Below are positions 47,156 through 59,158 of a stretch of DNA of 64,000 nt, in pieces (position 1 is the first letter of the stretch; every line of letters begins with the position of its first letter). The position numbers and the translations under genes were made by a program. The stretch covers positions 657,354-721,353 of the forward strand of contig NZ_LFKO01000001.1 of the NCBI RefSeq assembly GCF_001265075.1, read 5' to 3'. Source of the stretch: Salinicoccus sp. YB14-2. Its GTDB lineage: Bacteria > Bacillota > Bacilli > Staphylococcales > Salinicoccaceae. A model generated the notes under the pieces. It did no database searches. It was not told where the DNA came from and was given only the letters and a program-made list of their open reading frames with translations.

Positions 47156-47713
47156 ATGAAACGTTTGGCAAAAGCAGGAATTGCAGCAACTTTTGCACTG
47201 GGTACATTCGCGACAGTAAACACGACCGATTTAGCAACGCACGCGGAAGCGGAAGAAATGACAGATGACGTTAAGGAAAACGCTTATTACTATAAATATG
47301 AAGGACATACAGGCTATCAAAATGATGCATCATTCCTCCTGGATAAGACATTCCTTAAGGGATTAGCCGATAACAACTTCACCTTGAACGGTTATGAAGT
47401 CGATGCTGACCCAGATGCTTATTTTGACAGCGGGTATCACGAAATTGTTGAAGTTTATGACCAGACATTACATGTCAATGAACACGGTGTCGCCACCCAG
47501 GCTGAATTACCTGTAAATGAAGGCACCATTTCTACTGAAGACCTTGAAGAAGTTTACGGCGAACCAGAGGATTCATCTTACTTGGACAATGAAGGAAACG
47601 GCATGTACTTTTATTTTGAAGACGACAGCCAGATTAGTTTCAGCATAAGCGATGGTGAGGTCAATCTTGCCAAAATCGGTGCTCATGACTCTAAAGGCGC
47701 AGGAGACCAGTAG
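47156..47713 (+). CDS. isaB: IsaB-like secreted antigen
   Basis: A 185-residue protein with an Sec signal peptide (M-K-R-L-A-K-A-G-I-A-A-T-F-A-L-G, cleavage near A-H-A-E-A). The mature part has Y-Y-Y-K-Y-E-G-H-T-G-Y, F-L-L-D-K-T-F-L-K-G-L, F-T-L-N-G-Y-E-V and V-Y-D-Q-T, which recall the order of blocks in S. aureus IsaB (Y-Y-T-Y-N-G-Y, F-I-L-D-K-N-F, F-N-G-I, K-Y-D-Q-T). IsaB is a secreted, nucleic-acid-binding immunodominant antigen. This copy is strongly acidic, whereas staphylococcal IsaB is basic, so DNA binding may not be kept. AGGAGTGG precedes the ATG. Confidence 0.75.
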   Translation: MKRLAKAGIAATFALGTFATVNTTDLATHAEAEEMTDDVKENAYYYKYEGHTGYQNDASFLLDKTFLKGLADNNFTLNGYEVDADPDAYFDSGYHEIVEVYDQTLHVNEHGVATQAELPVNEGTISTEDLEEVYGEPEDSSYLDNEGNGMYFYFEDDSQISFSISDGEVNLAKIGAHDSKGAGDQ

Positions 47714-47730
47714 ATTCACAATTTAAGCAA

Positions 47731-47776
47731 AAAATAAGGTGGAAAATCGTATGTTCACGATTTTCCACCTTATTTT
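47731..47776. terminator. Bidirectional terminator between isaB-like gene and veg
   Basis: Perfect 20-bp stem (47731-47750 and 47757-47776), A-run before and T-run after; serves both convergent genes. Confidence 0.9.
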
Positions 47777-47811
47777 ATGTTTGGCTGAGTCTGTACCAGC
47801 CGTTACCGATC

Positions 47812-48075
47812 TTATTGGATTACAAATGCTTCACTCTGCTCATTGACGAAAGTCATTTCAACATTGGATGTCAATACATCAGTGTATGTATATGACACTC
47901 TTTCAAAATTATGTTCTTCTTGATCAAGCTCTACTACGAAAATAGAAGGATATGTTTCTCTCAAAATACCATGTCTTTCTATTAACTTCTTACGGCCTCC
48001 GTTGGCACGAAGAATAACGCGATTACCTAATTGACAATCAAGAATCTTTTTGATGTCGACTAAAGATTTTGGCAT
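47812..48075 (-). CDS. veg: Veg family protein
   Basis: An 87-residue Veg protein (M-P-K-S-L-V-D-I-K-K, G-R-K-K-L-I-E-R-H-G-I-L, Y-P-S-I-F-V-V-E-L). Veg stimulates biofilm genes in B. subtilis through SinR. GAGGTGG fits ATG 48075. It follows rsmA as usual; ispE, its normal downstream neighbour, is displaced by the accessory block. Confidence 0.95.
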   Translation of the reverse strand: MPKSLVDIKKILDCQLGNRVILRANGGRKKLIERHGILRETYPSIFVVELDQEEHNFERVSYTYTDVLTSNVEMTFVNEQSEAFVIQ

Positions 48076-48148
48076 TTGGCCCACCTCACTAGATTCATTA
48101 TAGCAAGTTTACATAACTTTGTCAAAAATTTGTTGAATTCAGCCGCCC

Positions 48149-49036
48149 TTACACGAACTTTAAGTTCGGATAATTTTCTAATTTACGGTATATCGCCTCA
48201 AAATCTTCAATCGATAAACTTTCGCCGCGTCTCCTGGAATCAATTTCTGCATCATCAAGCAGCTCGTTTATCTCAAGTTTATGCTTTTTCCCATCCTCAA
48301 ACAGTGACAGATAATTATTAAGGATTGTTTTTCTCCTCTGTACAAATGCCCCCCTTGTGAGCTTGAAAAACTTCTCCTCATCCTCCACTGACACTTTCAG
48401 CTCTTTTCTGGTTTTCATCTCAACTATGATTGAATCGACATTCGGAGCCGGCATAAATACAGCCTTCGGCACATTTTGAACCGTTTTAGCCTCCGTATAA
48501 TAGTCGATGGCAATGGATAGTGAACCGTATGCTTTTGTACTTGGTTCGGCACTGATGCGTTCGCCGACTTCTTTTTGCATCATCACATAATAACGGTCTA
48601 TCGGCAGTTTCTGCATCAGGAAGTTCATCAGAATCGGTGTTGTGATATAGTACGGAAGATTAGCAATGACCACCACTTCTTCGAACGCCGCCAGCTCTTC
48701 TTCTATCATGCCACTGACATCCGCCTTCAAAATATCTTCATTTATCACCTTAATGTTGTTGTAAGGCGACAACGTATCATTCAATACCGGAATCAACCTT
48801 TGGTCGATTTCATAAGCAACCACTTTCCCTGCTCTTTTGGCAATTTGTTCAGTCAGTGAGCCGATTCCCGGCCCGACTTCAATCACCGCTGTATCTCCAT
48901 TGACGTCCGCCCGATCCAGCACTTTATGGATGACGTTCGCATCAATCAGAAAGTTTTGTCCCAGACTTTTCTTAAAAGTGAAACCGTGCGTTTTCAATAT
49001 TTCTTTAGTTCTTGATACTGTTGCGATATCTTTCAT
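48149..49036 (-). CDS. rsmA: 16S rRNA (adenine1518/1519-N6) dimethyltransferase
   Basis: Dimethylates two adjacent adenines in the 16S 3' hairpin. The protein of about 295 residues has the [12 protein letters not shown]-terminal motif, [12 protein letters not shown] (SAM motif I) and the catalytic N-L-P-Y-Y-I. AGAGG spaced 9 nt from ATG 49036 favours it over ATG 49045. The start overlaps the rnmV stop. Confidence 0.95.
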   Translation of the reverse strand: MKDIATVSRTKEILKTHGFTFKKSLGQNFLIDANVIHKVLDRADVNGDTAVIEVGPGIGSLTEQIAKRAGKVVAYEIDQRLIPVLNDTLSPYNNIKVINEDILKADVSGMIEEELAAFEEVVVIANLPYYITTPILMNFLMQKLPIDRYYVMMQKEVGERISAEPSTKAYGSLSIAIDYYTEAKTVQNVPKAVFMPAPNVDSIIVEMKTRKELKVSVEDEEKFFKLTRGAFVQRRKTILNNYLSLFEDGKKHKLEINELLDDAEIDSRRRGESLSIEDFEAIYRKLENYPNLKFV

Positions 49037-49037
49037 A

Positions 49038-49592
49038 TCATTCATCCTCTTTTAACTCTGACAGTATTGCCGTCACTCTGTCTTTCTCTATTCTGTACCT
49101 GTTCAGTTTGTTTCTCAGTTGTTTTGCATTCGCATAGCCGATATTCAATTGCCGGGTCAAATAGTCCCGCCGTGCTTTTGAATCGCCGATACCGCTCAAC
49201 CGCCAGAACTGCATATCTTGTACTGATATTTCTTCAGTCCGCACCTGATGATTTGTAAGTACATTCTCAAGCGCGTTTCTAATGGCGTCAATCGAAGCAT
49301 GTTCAATTCCGATACCTCGTTTACTGGTCGCAGCTTTCCTCGAAATAAACGCCTCTTTTATATCAGGGAACCTTTCTAAAATGATATTTCTAATTTTATG
49401 TCCGGGGAAGTCGGGATCCGTTAAAATGATGGCTCCTCTAGTGGACATTGCCACTTCAATCTCCTGCATGATTCTTTCATTGATAGCTGAGCCGTTCGTT
49501 TCTATCGTCTCGCAGATTAAAGCTTCCTTCAATCTGCGGGTGTCGTCCCGGCCTTCAACTATTATTACTTCATTTATAACTGGCTTATCCAT
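49038..49592 (-). CDS. rnmV: Ribonuclease M5
   Basis: Final maturation of 5S rRNA. The 184-residue protein has the Toprim domain with V-I-I-V-E-G-R-D-D (9-17) and T-D-P-D-F-P-G-H-K (about 57-65). AAAGGAG precedes the ATG at 49592. Its target, 5S rRNA, sits at the right edge of the window. Confidence 0.95.
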   Translation of the reverse strand: MDKPVINEVIIVEGRDDTRRLKEALICETIETNGSAINERIMQEIEVAMSTRGAIILTDPDFPGHKIRNIILERFPDIKEAFISRKAATSKRGIGIEHASIDAIRNALENVLTNHQVRTEEISVQDMQFWRLSGIGDSKARRDYLTRQLNIGYANAKQLRNKLNRYRIEKDRVTAILSELKEDE

Positions 49593-49663
49593 AAGTTAAC
49601 TCCTTTGGACATTATCATAACATAATATTTCACAGCACTTATCATTTTATTTCACATGAAAAA

Positions 49664-49686
49664 AAGCTGAGAGAATCTCTCAGCTT
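49664..49686 (-). terminator. Terminator after tatD
   Basis: 11-bp stem with an almost closed loop (49664-49674 and 49676-49686), T-run on the minus strand side (49659-49664). Confidence 0.75.
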
Positions 49687-49688
49687 CA

Positions 49689-50456
49689 TCATTTAAAGTT
49701 GAACAGCCTTTCAGCATTTTCCGTCGTCGCTTTGGCAAACGCTTCATAAGGCATATCTCTAAGTTCTGCTATTTTTTCAGCAACCAACTTGACATATGAT
49801 GGTTCATTCCGCTTCCCCCGGTAAGGGTGCGGTGTCAAAAATGGTGCATCCGTTTCTACCAGCAGTTTTTCAAGAGGGACATGAACGGCAATATCTTTCG
49901 GCAGCTGTGCATTTTTAAAAGTGACCGGTCCGCCGAGTGAGATATAGAAGTTCATACCGATGACTTCATCTGCGACATTTTCATCTGCACTGAATGCGTG
50001 CATGATCCCGCCGATTTCTCCGGCATTTTCTTCCTTCAATATCTCTACACAGTCTTCGGTGGACTCTCTGTTATGAATGATGATCGGCAGATTCACCCGC
50101 TTTGCAAGGGCAATCTGCTTTTTGAACACTTCTTTTTGAATGCCCTTCGGGGATTTATCCCAGTGATAATCCAATCCGGTTTCACCGATGCCGACAATCT
50201 TTTCATGTTTCGATAATTCTTCTATCCACTCAAGGTCTTCATCGGTACAATCCACCGCGTCTACGGGATGCCAGCCGATGACGCCGTAGACATCACTATG
50301 TTCATCAATCAGTTTCATCGTACGCTCGATGGTTTTGCGGTCAAAGCCGACAACGACCATTTTTTCTATACCGGCATCTCTCGCACGGTCAATCACTGCA
50401 TCCAAATCTTCATCATAATGATCTGCATTCAAATGTACGTGTGTATCAATCAGCAA
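49689..50456 (-). CDS. tatD: TatD family hydrolase/DNase
   Basis: Metal-dependent hydrolase of 255 residues. The signature D-T-H-V-H-L-N-A-D-H-Y is at 4-14, with further ligands in I-G-E-T-G-L-D-Y-H-W, I-I-H-N-R and E-T-D-A-P-F-L. It follows metG by 13 bp as in relatives. Confidence 0.95.
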   Translation of the reverse strand: MLIDTHVHLNADHYDEDLDAVIDRARDAGIEKMVVVGFDRKTIERTMKLIDEHSDVYGVIGWHPVDAVDCTDEDLEWIEELSKHEKIVGIGETGLDYHWDKSPKGIQKEVFKKQIALAKRVNLPIIIHNRESTEDCVEILKEENAGEIGGIMHAFSADENVADEVIGMNFYISLGGPVTFKNAQLPKDIAVHVPLEKLLVETDAPFLTPHPYRGKRNEPSYVKLVAEKIAELRDMPYEAFAKATTENAERLFNFK

Positions 50457-50469
50457 AATAAATCACTCC

Positions 50470-52482
<2,013 letters not shown>

Positions 52483-52541
52483 CTAATTTTGAACTAATTT
52501 TCAATTGCCGTTGTATAATTGTTGGCAACTTGAAAACCTTT

Positions 52542-52552
52542 TGTGCTATAAT
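52542..52552 (+). promoter_or_regulatory. Extended -10 promoter for abrB
   Basis: TGCTATAAT with TATAAT at 52547-52552 and TTGGCA at 52522-52527 (19-bp spacer). This predicts a 5' leader of about 150 nt; no riboswitch-like fold was recognised in it. Confidence 0.4.
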
Positions 52553-52709
52553 CATTTGTATCTTAAGGCCTACCATTTTTAAACAAAAGAAGATGTATTT
52601 TCATCTCTATATTTTAATAAGCTTAATTATGAAAGTAGAGTCTTAACAATATAATTCCTAAAACCCCAACGTAGAATCTTCATGAGGAACATAGTAAGGA
52701 GGAACTCAT

Positions 52710-52991
52710 ATGAAGTCAACTGGTATCGTGCGTAAAGTCGATGAGTTAGGCCGTGTAGTAATCCCTATAGAGTTGCGACGCATTCTCGATATCGAAGTAA
52801 AGGATGCTTTAGAGATCTATACCGATGATGATACGATCATCCTAAAGAAGTATAAACCATCAATGACTTGTGATATTACAGGCGATGTCTCAGATAAAAA
52901 CATGAGACTTGCTGAAGGCCGGATCATTTTAAGTGAAGAAGGCGCCAATATGCTTATAAAAGAGATTCAAGATAAAATGTCTGATGATTAA
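52710..52991 (+). CDS. abrB: AbrB-family transition-state regulator
   Basis: A 93-residue protein with the AbrB swapped-hairpin N-terminus (G-I-V-R-K-V-D-E-L-G-R-V-V-I-P, R-R-I-L-D-I, D-A-L-E-I-Y) and a C-terminal multimerisation domain (I-L-S-E-E-G-A). It is the only plus-strand gene in this part, between metG and rsmI, the same place and opposite strand as abrB in B. subtilis. AAGGAGGAA precedes the ATG. Confidence 0.94.
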   Translation: MKSTGIVRKVDELGRVVIPIELRRILDIEVKDALEIYTDDDTIILKKYKPSMTCDITGDVSDKNMRLAEGRIILSEEGANMLIKEIQDKMSDD

Positions 52992-53001
52992 TGAACTACT
53001 G

Positions 53002-53030
53002 CCGAAAATCTTATGATTTTCGGTTTTTTT
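53002..53030 (+). terminator. Terminator after abrB
   Basis: 9-bp stem CCGAAAATC/GATTTTCGG followed by seven T; just before the convergent rsmI stop. Confidence 0.9.
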
Positions 53031-53036
53031 GTTCTT

Positions 53037-53864
53037 TTATTTCTCTTTATCATCATGATAAAGATTATAGACTTCCTGCTTCTTCATCCCTTTCATATCT
53101 GCAACCATCTTAATCGCTTTCGTCGGCTTCATGCCCTGTTCAATAAACTGATTGACATGTTCCTTAATCGGCGTATCACCGACCATAACTTCTTCTTCGT
53201 AACCTCTGATAACAATGACAAATTCTCCTTTTAAAGGAATTCCCGTGTTCAGCATGTCATAAATTTCTCTGACAGTACCCCTGCGGTGCTGTTCGAACTT
53301 TTTCGTAATCTCTCTGGAAATACTCACTTCCCTTTCTTCATCAATCTCCATCATATTTTTAATTGTCTGTTTCAATTTATGAGGGGATTCGTATAAGACC
53401 GAAGTCTGGGGATGAAACATGATCTGTTTCAGCTTATCATTCTTCTTACTGCCTGTTTTCGGAAGAAAACCGAAGAAGGTGAATTCATATGAGGGGATAC
53501 CGCTCGCAACCAATGCGAGCGTAAATGCTGATGCAGAGGGAATCACAACATATTGAAGATCTGCCACCTGCATTTTCCTGATAAGTTCATATCCCGGATC
53601 TGAAATAACGGGCATACCTGCATCACTCACCAATGCAAAAGTCTTTCCATCTTTCATCTCTGCAATGATATCTTCCTCCACCTGTTCTTTATTGTAATCA
53701 TGATAGGAACGGAGCGGCGTGGAAATTTCAAAATGATTGGTCAATTTCCTGGTCAACCTTGTATCTTCGCATAAGATAGCATCCACTTCTTTCAAAGTAC
53801 GGACTGCCCGGACACTCATATCTTCCAGATTCCCAAGCGGTGTACCGGTTATATAAAGGTTCAT
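53037..53864 (-). CDS. rsmI: 16S rRNA (cytidine1402-2'-O)-methyltransferase
   Basis: A 275-residue tetrapyrrole-methylase-fold enzyme: Y-I-T-G-T-P-L-G-N-L-E-D, C-E-D-T-R, V-S-D-A-G-M-P-V-I-S-D-P-G and I-P-S-A-S-A are visible. Start overlaps the yazA stop by 4 nt (ATGA). Confidence 0.95.
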   Translation of the reverse strand: MNLYITGTPLGNLEDMSVRAVRTLKEVDAILCEDTRLTRKLTNHFEISTPLRSYHDYNKEQVEEDIIAEMKDGKTFALVSDAGMPVISDPGYELIRKMQVADLQYVVIPSASAFTLALVASGIPSYEFTFFGFLPKTGSKKNDKLKQIMFHPQTSVLYESPHKLKQTIKNMMEIDEEREVSISREITKKFEQHRRGTVREIYDMLNTGIPLKGEFVIVIRGYEEEVMVGDTPIKEHVNQFIEQGMKPTKAIKMVADMKGMKKQEVYNLYHDDKEK

Positions 53865-54115
53865 GATTTTCCTCCTTTAATCAAAATCAATTTCTCAAGC
53901 CGTGAAAGCTTCTTAATCTGTATCTCCCTTTTCATCGCATCGCTCTTAGATTCAAATGTTTCCTGATACTTCAGCTTTACCGGACGCCTGTTGCGGGTAT
54001 ATTTTGCACCCGTGCCGAGATTGTGTTTTTCCACCCTGGCCTCGACGTCTCTTGCATAACCTGTATAGAGGCTGCCGTCATTGCACTCGACGATGTAAAT
54101 ATAATAATTAACCAT
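53861..54115 (-). CDS. yazA: GIY-YIG nuclease-superfamily protein (YazA-like)
   Basis: An 84-residue single-domain GIY-YIG protein: Y-Y-I-Y-I-V-E-C...L-Y-T-G-Y-A-R-D holds the G-I-Y/Y-I-G equivalents, and the C-terminal K-R-E-I-Q-I-K-K-L is typical of the UPF0213 group. The frame is open far upstream inside yabB, but homology and GAGGTC support ATG 54115. Function is unknown; it overlaps both neighbours. Confidence 0.92.
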   Translation of the reverse strand: MVNYYIYIVECNDGSLYTGYARDVEARVEKHNLGTGAKYTRNRRPVKLKYQETFESKSDAMKREIQIKKLSRLEKLILIKGGKS

Positions 54116-54845
54116 AGTAGACCTCAAGCATTTCCTCTGAATACTGATTGTCCGGACCATATATATAGAATGACGGCAGAATATCAACATACGCCTGGCT
54201 ATGAAATGCCGCTTCCAGTACGACAAACATCGCAGTCTTCGACGCCGGATCATTATAGACAAATTGTTTCTTCTTTACACGGAATCCATTTTGCATCAGC
54301 TGATATGTAACTTCTTCGCTCCGTTCCGCACGGTGCACCATATAAAGACGCCCTTTATTTTTAATGAGATAGCGGGCGGCTGTTATGATGCCTTCCAGAT
54401 CAATCATGACTTCGTGCCTTGCGATACTATGGGGACCAAGCGTTTTCAACGGCTGATCATTTGTGAAGTACGGCGGGTTGACCGTTATGACATCATACGA
54501 CGAATGCTCAAAATGTGATTTTATATTTTTAATATCAATATTATGTATGGACAGCTGAGCTGATTTTTCATTCAGTTCAAATGAACGTTCAGCCATATCG
54601 ACCAGGACTTCCTGAATCTCCACACCATCTATCGGCAGTTTTGTCCGGTGGGACAGCAGCAGCGGAATGATGCCATTGCCTGAACACAAGTCCATAATTG
54701 TCAGGTCCCGCTTTGTGATATTCGTAAAATCAGCGAGCAGCAGGGCATCTACAGAAAAAGAAAATACTGCTCTGCTCTGAATGATCTTCATCGATTCACG
54801 AAAAAGTTCGTCCAATCTCTCTCCGTTTTTTAACAATTGCTTCAC
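54108..54845 (-). CDS. yabB: tRNA1(Val) adenine-37-N6-methyltransferase-like protein (YabB)
   Basis: A 245-residue class I SAM methyltransferase with L-C-S-G-N-G-I-I-P-L-L (motif I, about 54-64) and the N6-adenine motif N-P-P-Y (about 124-127). E. coli TrmN6 is the characterised relative. A terminator-like hairpin lies between it and yabA. Confidence 0.88.
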   Translation of the reverse strand: MKQLLKNGERLDELFRESMKIIQSRAVFSFSVDALLLADFTNITKRDLTIMDLCSGNGIIPLLLSHRTKLPIDGVEIQEVLVDMAERSFELNEKSAQLSIHNIDIKNIKSHFEHSSYDVITVNPPYFTNDQPLKTLGPHSIARHEVMIDLEGIITAARYLIKNKGRLYMVHRAERSEEVTYQLMQNGFRVKKKQFVYNDPASKTAMFVVLEAAFHSQAYVDILPSFYIYGPDNQYSEEMLEVYYG

Positions 54846-54860
54846 CTCTGTTGAAATAAG

Positions 54861-54882
54861 AAAAGCGGCATCCGCCGCTTTT
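54861..54882 (-). terminator. Terminator after yabA
   Basis: 8-bp stem AAAGCGGC/GCCGCTTT followed by TCTTATTTC on the minus strand. Confidence 0.55.
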
Positions 54883-54887
54883 TATCG

Positions 54888-55196
54888 TTATGATTGATTT
54901 ATAAATCCCTGACAGAAGAGACACTCTTCACCATGTCTGTGCGTACCAAAATGCACATTACAAATATGGAACCCTTCATCATACAAATTTTTTAAAGTAT
55001 TTTGCTTAAATGAAGCATCAGGCTTTGCTTTTGCATTATTCACCAATGTTTCGTAATGTTCTTTTTCCATTTGTAAGCTGACATTTTCCTCGACCAGCTT
55101 TACAGCATGGACCTTGATTGATTCAAGGTTTTCCTGCATATTTTGAAGGTCGTTTTCGAGCTTACTGATATGGTTGAAAAGCTGTTCCCGGTCCAT
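54888..55196 (-). CDS. yabA: Replication initiation control protein YabA
   Basis: Tethers DnaA to the sliding clamp and limits initiation. The 102-residue protein has an N-terminal coiled coil (about 1-55) for tetramerisation and the C-terminal zinc cluster C-N-V-H-F...C-L-F-C (about 80-97). Starts at the ricT stop. Confidence 0.93.
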   Translation of the reverse strand: MDREQLFNHISKLENDLQNMQENLESIKVHAVKLVEENVSLQMEKEHYETLVNNAKAKPDASFKQNTLKNLYDEGFHICNVHFGTHRHGEECLFCQGFINQS

Positions 55197-56014
55197 TATG
55201 AAACACCACCACCGGAAGCCATTTCTTCCAGCTCATCATAATGATATTCCTGTATATAGTCATCATTATATTTCACCTGAATGACCAGATCCAGAATGTT
55301 CATACCGATCACTTTGCCTTTGCCGTTCGGAGTCTCAACCATTTCCCCGACATCCGGCATTTTATTTCTTGTATCTTCATAATACTGATCTTCGTAATTC
55401 AAGCAACACATCAGCCTGCCGCAGGCACCGGAAATTTTTGTCGGTGATAGAGACAGATCCTGATTTTTAGCCATCTGGATGCTGACCGGTACGAAGTCGC
55501 CGAGGAATGTCGAGCAGCAATGCGCCCGTCCGCAGGGACCGATACCGCCTAAGTATTTTGCTTCGTCACGTACACCGACCTGTCTTAATTCAATACGTGT
55601 TTTAAAACGTGTGGCAAGCACTCTGACAAGTGATCTGAAATCCACACGCTCATCTGCTGTAAATTTGAAAATTAGTTTTTTATCATCAAGTGTATACATC
55701 GCGTTGACAATATTCATATCAAGCTTTTCTTCCACTACCGACTTCTTACAAAATTGTAATGCATCGGCTGCTTTGGATTCATTTTCGTGATATTTTTTTA
55801 AATCGCTGTCATCTGCGAATTTTATAAATTGACCGTCCGGTTCAACTATATTATCTTTTGATATTTCATATGTGCCTTTGACGACGCGCAGCAATTCTTT
55901 CCCGCGCTTTGTTTCGGCAATAATGTAATCATCTCTTTGTACAGATGCTTTACTACTATCTATATAAATATTACTAAAGTAATCTAATTGAGTCGCAGTC
56001 ATGAGTTTTATCAT
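55196..56014 (-). CDS. ricT: RicT (YaaT), Y-complex regulator of RNase Y
   Basis: A 272-residue PSP1-domain protein. Conserved cysteines occur in C-G-R-A-H-C-C (about 166-172), A-C-G-R-L-M-C-C (about 199-206), which bind an iron-sulfur cluster in the RicAFT complex. It is 6 bp downstream of holB, as in Bacillus. Confidence 0.94.
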   Translation of the reverse strand: MIKLMTATQLDYFSNIYIDSSKASVQRDDYIIAETKRGKELLRVVKGTYEISKDNIVEPDGQFIKFADDSDLKKYHENESKAADALQFCKKSVVEEKLDMNIVNAMYTLDDKKLIFKFTADERVDFRSLVRVLATRFKTRIELRQVGVRDEAKYLGGIGPCGRAHCCSTFLGDFVPVSIQMAKNQDLSLSPTKISGACGRLMCCLNYEDQYYEDTRNKMPDVGEMVETPNGKGKVIGMNILDLVIQVKYNDDYIQEYHYDELEEMASGGGVS

Positions 56015-56020
56015 AATTCA

Positions 56021-56929
56021 TCAACCTTTCGAAATGATAACCATTCCCTCAAATGCGAGCATTGGGTGTACATTGAATTGAATCATCTTATTAGCCTGTT
56101 CAATTTCATCCAGCATATCAGTCAGATGATTGACACCGATGAAATTCTCCACTTTGACGCCGTCTTTAAACGGTTCAAATATGTCCAGTTTCAATTTCGA
56201 ATGCATGGCTTGACGCACATACCCATCTATCAATTGCAGCAGCAATGCGTAATCACGGCGTTCAACACATAAATCCAGCATCGGTTTAATATCCAGCAGC
56301 ACCAGAGAATGGCCTTTTATCCATTTGGATGAAAATTCTGCTGCTGCACTCCGCAGTTTTGTGAAATTCTCGCCGATATCTTTTACATGCTGTGCATTCA
56401 GAGACAAAACGTCAATAGTCTGCAAATCCGCTTCTGATAAGTAATCCAGCTCTTTTAAACGATCACTGCTCTGCCCCTTGATATGCACATGCTGCGCCCT
56501 GGAATGAATGGTCTGCAAAATATTGCTTTTATCAATCGTCAGCAAAATTGCTATCGTTTTCTCCGGCGGTTCTTCCAGAAACTTGAGCAGACTGTTTTCA
56601 GCCTGAGTCGTCAGCTTATCAAAAGCTTCTACAATGTACACTTTGTACTCCGATTCAGTCGGCTTGTTGTTCATCGCATGCATCAAATGACTGACTTCTT
56701 CTTTTTTTATCGAATTTTCATCAGTTTTCAAGTAATAAAAATCCGGATGATTCCCCTCTTCCAGCAAAGACTGGTTTCGCGGAGTATCCCCAAAAATATT
56801 CAACGCAAAAAACATGCCGTACCTGCGCAATGTTTCCAACGTATCCCCTTCGAACATATAGGTATGACTGAGCCGTTTATTTTCAATGGCATTCAAAAGA
56901 TAGTTTTCCGTCGTTTGATTAGTATCCAT
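56021..56929 (-). CDS. holB: DNA polymerase III delta' subunit
   Basis: Clamp-loader subunit of 302 residues. F-E-G-D-T-L-E-T-L-R-R (about 27-37) occupies the Walker A place but lacks G-K-T, so it cannot bind ATP in the usual way, which suits delta'. V-Y-I-V-E-A-F-D-K-L-T-T-Q-A-E-N-S-L-L-K-F-L-E-E-P-P is the conserved clamp-loader block. Zinc cysteines are absent. Confidence 0.93.
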   Translation of the reverse strand: MDTNQTTENYLLNAIENKRLSHTYMFEGDTLETLRRYGMFFALNIFGDTPRNQSLLEEGNHPDFYYLKTDENSIKKEEVSHLMHAMNNKPTESEYKVYIVEAFDKLTTQAENSLLKFLEEPPEKTIAILLTIDKSNILQTIHSRAQHVHIKGQSSDRLKELDYLSEADLQTIDVLSLNAQHVKDIGENFTKLRSAAAEFSSKWIKGHSLVLLDIKPMLDLCVERRDYALLLQLIDGYVRQAMHSKLKLDIFEPFKDGVKVENFIGVNHLTDMLDEIEQANKMIQFNVHPMLAFEGMVIISKG

Positions 56930-56940
56930 CTATATTTACT

Positions 56941-57895
<955 letters not shown>

Positions 57896-57899
<4 letters not shown>

Positions 57900-59146
57900 G
57901 TGTCATCCTCAACTTTATAGCATTCAATATTGTCTTCTATGCCTTCCATTTTAACATGATAATACCTTTTGTGTATTATAGTTTTAACGATGTCATGTGT
58001 AAAATGTTCCCCGGCATGTATAATTGGCACTCCGGGAGGATATGGCACCACCGCACGCACCGCTTCTTTTCCAATCAGAAAACTCAAATTTTCTCCCTTT
58101 GATTCAAGCGGATCCGGCACATTAAATGATAATTTTTCCAACCGTTCAAACAATAAAGAGAGCGGATAACTGTGACCCGGGTGAAATAAGGGCAGACACC
58201 ACAACACCCCTTCGTCCGTCACCATCTCTGAATAAACATCTGCACCATTCAAACTTTTAAATAACCGGTAAGGTGAAACGTCTTTCTTATTGAGTATGAT
58301 TTTGGCCGGATCCTCGCTTTCATGGACTGTGAAGTCCAGCGCTTTCAAATAATCAATGAGGGCACTTCTTTCTTTGTAAAATTCCTCAGATGTATAATCA
58401 TTATAAAACTGATGTGCCAGTTCGATTGATGCCAGTATTAAATAGGAGGGGCTTGAAGTTTCAAAATAGTCGATGTACTTCATCATGTCCCGATGCAATG
58501 AGCGGTCATTTGTAAATACTACTGAAGCACCGGTGAGTGCAGGCAGCATCTTATGGTAAGACTGGACAACAATATCAGCATTGAATGTCATTGCCGAAGG
58601 TAAAAAACCCGGTGCGATATCATTATGCGCACCGTGAGCTTCATCCACTATGATAATGGCGCCTGCTGCCCTCGCCTCTTTAATGATGGCCTCCAAATTG
58701 TCCACCCCCCTGCCGCTGTATGTCGGATATGTAATAATGAGCGCTTTATTTTGAACTGATGAATTTAATACATCACCGGCGGATTTCTGTTCAAAAGAGG
58801 CTCCGGTAAGATTCAGACCGTGATAAACAGATTTATGGGCATCATCAATGACCATAAAACCATCCACCTTATCTTTGACGGCATACACGGCCGATAAAAT
58901 ACCGGTAGTCGTACCGTTTACCATAGCCTGCGCATGGTATCCCGGGTATTTACCGGATAGGAATTCATTCAATTCAAACAAAATACCTTCAGGTGAATGC
59001 AGGTCATCAAGCCCTGTGATTTCCGTCATATCATCCTTCCAATCCAGCAAGCTCAAGTTCCCTAAAGTCATGTTTTTATGGCCGGGCACATGCATGGACA
59101 GTGCTCCGTCTTTTCTTAATTCATTCAACTTATTCATTAAGCGCAT
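57896..59146 (-). CDS. yaaO: Orn/Lys/Arg decarboxylase-family PLP enzyme (YaaO-like)
   Basis: A 416-residue fold-type-I enzyme. The PLP lysine is in V-Q-S-Y-H-K-M-L-P-A-L-T-G (about 213-225), with V-D-E-A-H-G-A-H (about 184-191) before it and an N-terminal S-M-H-V-P-G-H-K. It is shorter than the wing-domain biosynthetic forms. In Bacillus the equivalent lies next to tmk. Whether it acts on arginine, lysine or ornithine cannot be told. Confidence 0.88.
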
Positions 59147-59158
59147 TCAATCACCTTT

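Noticed and set aside
53861..54262. Longer 133-codon version of the GIY-YIG gene
   Set aside because: The first 49 codons lie inside yabB, are basic and unstructured, and no relative has them; the RBS is at 54115.
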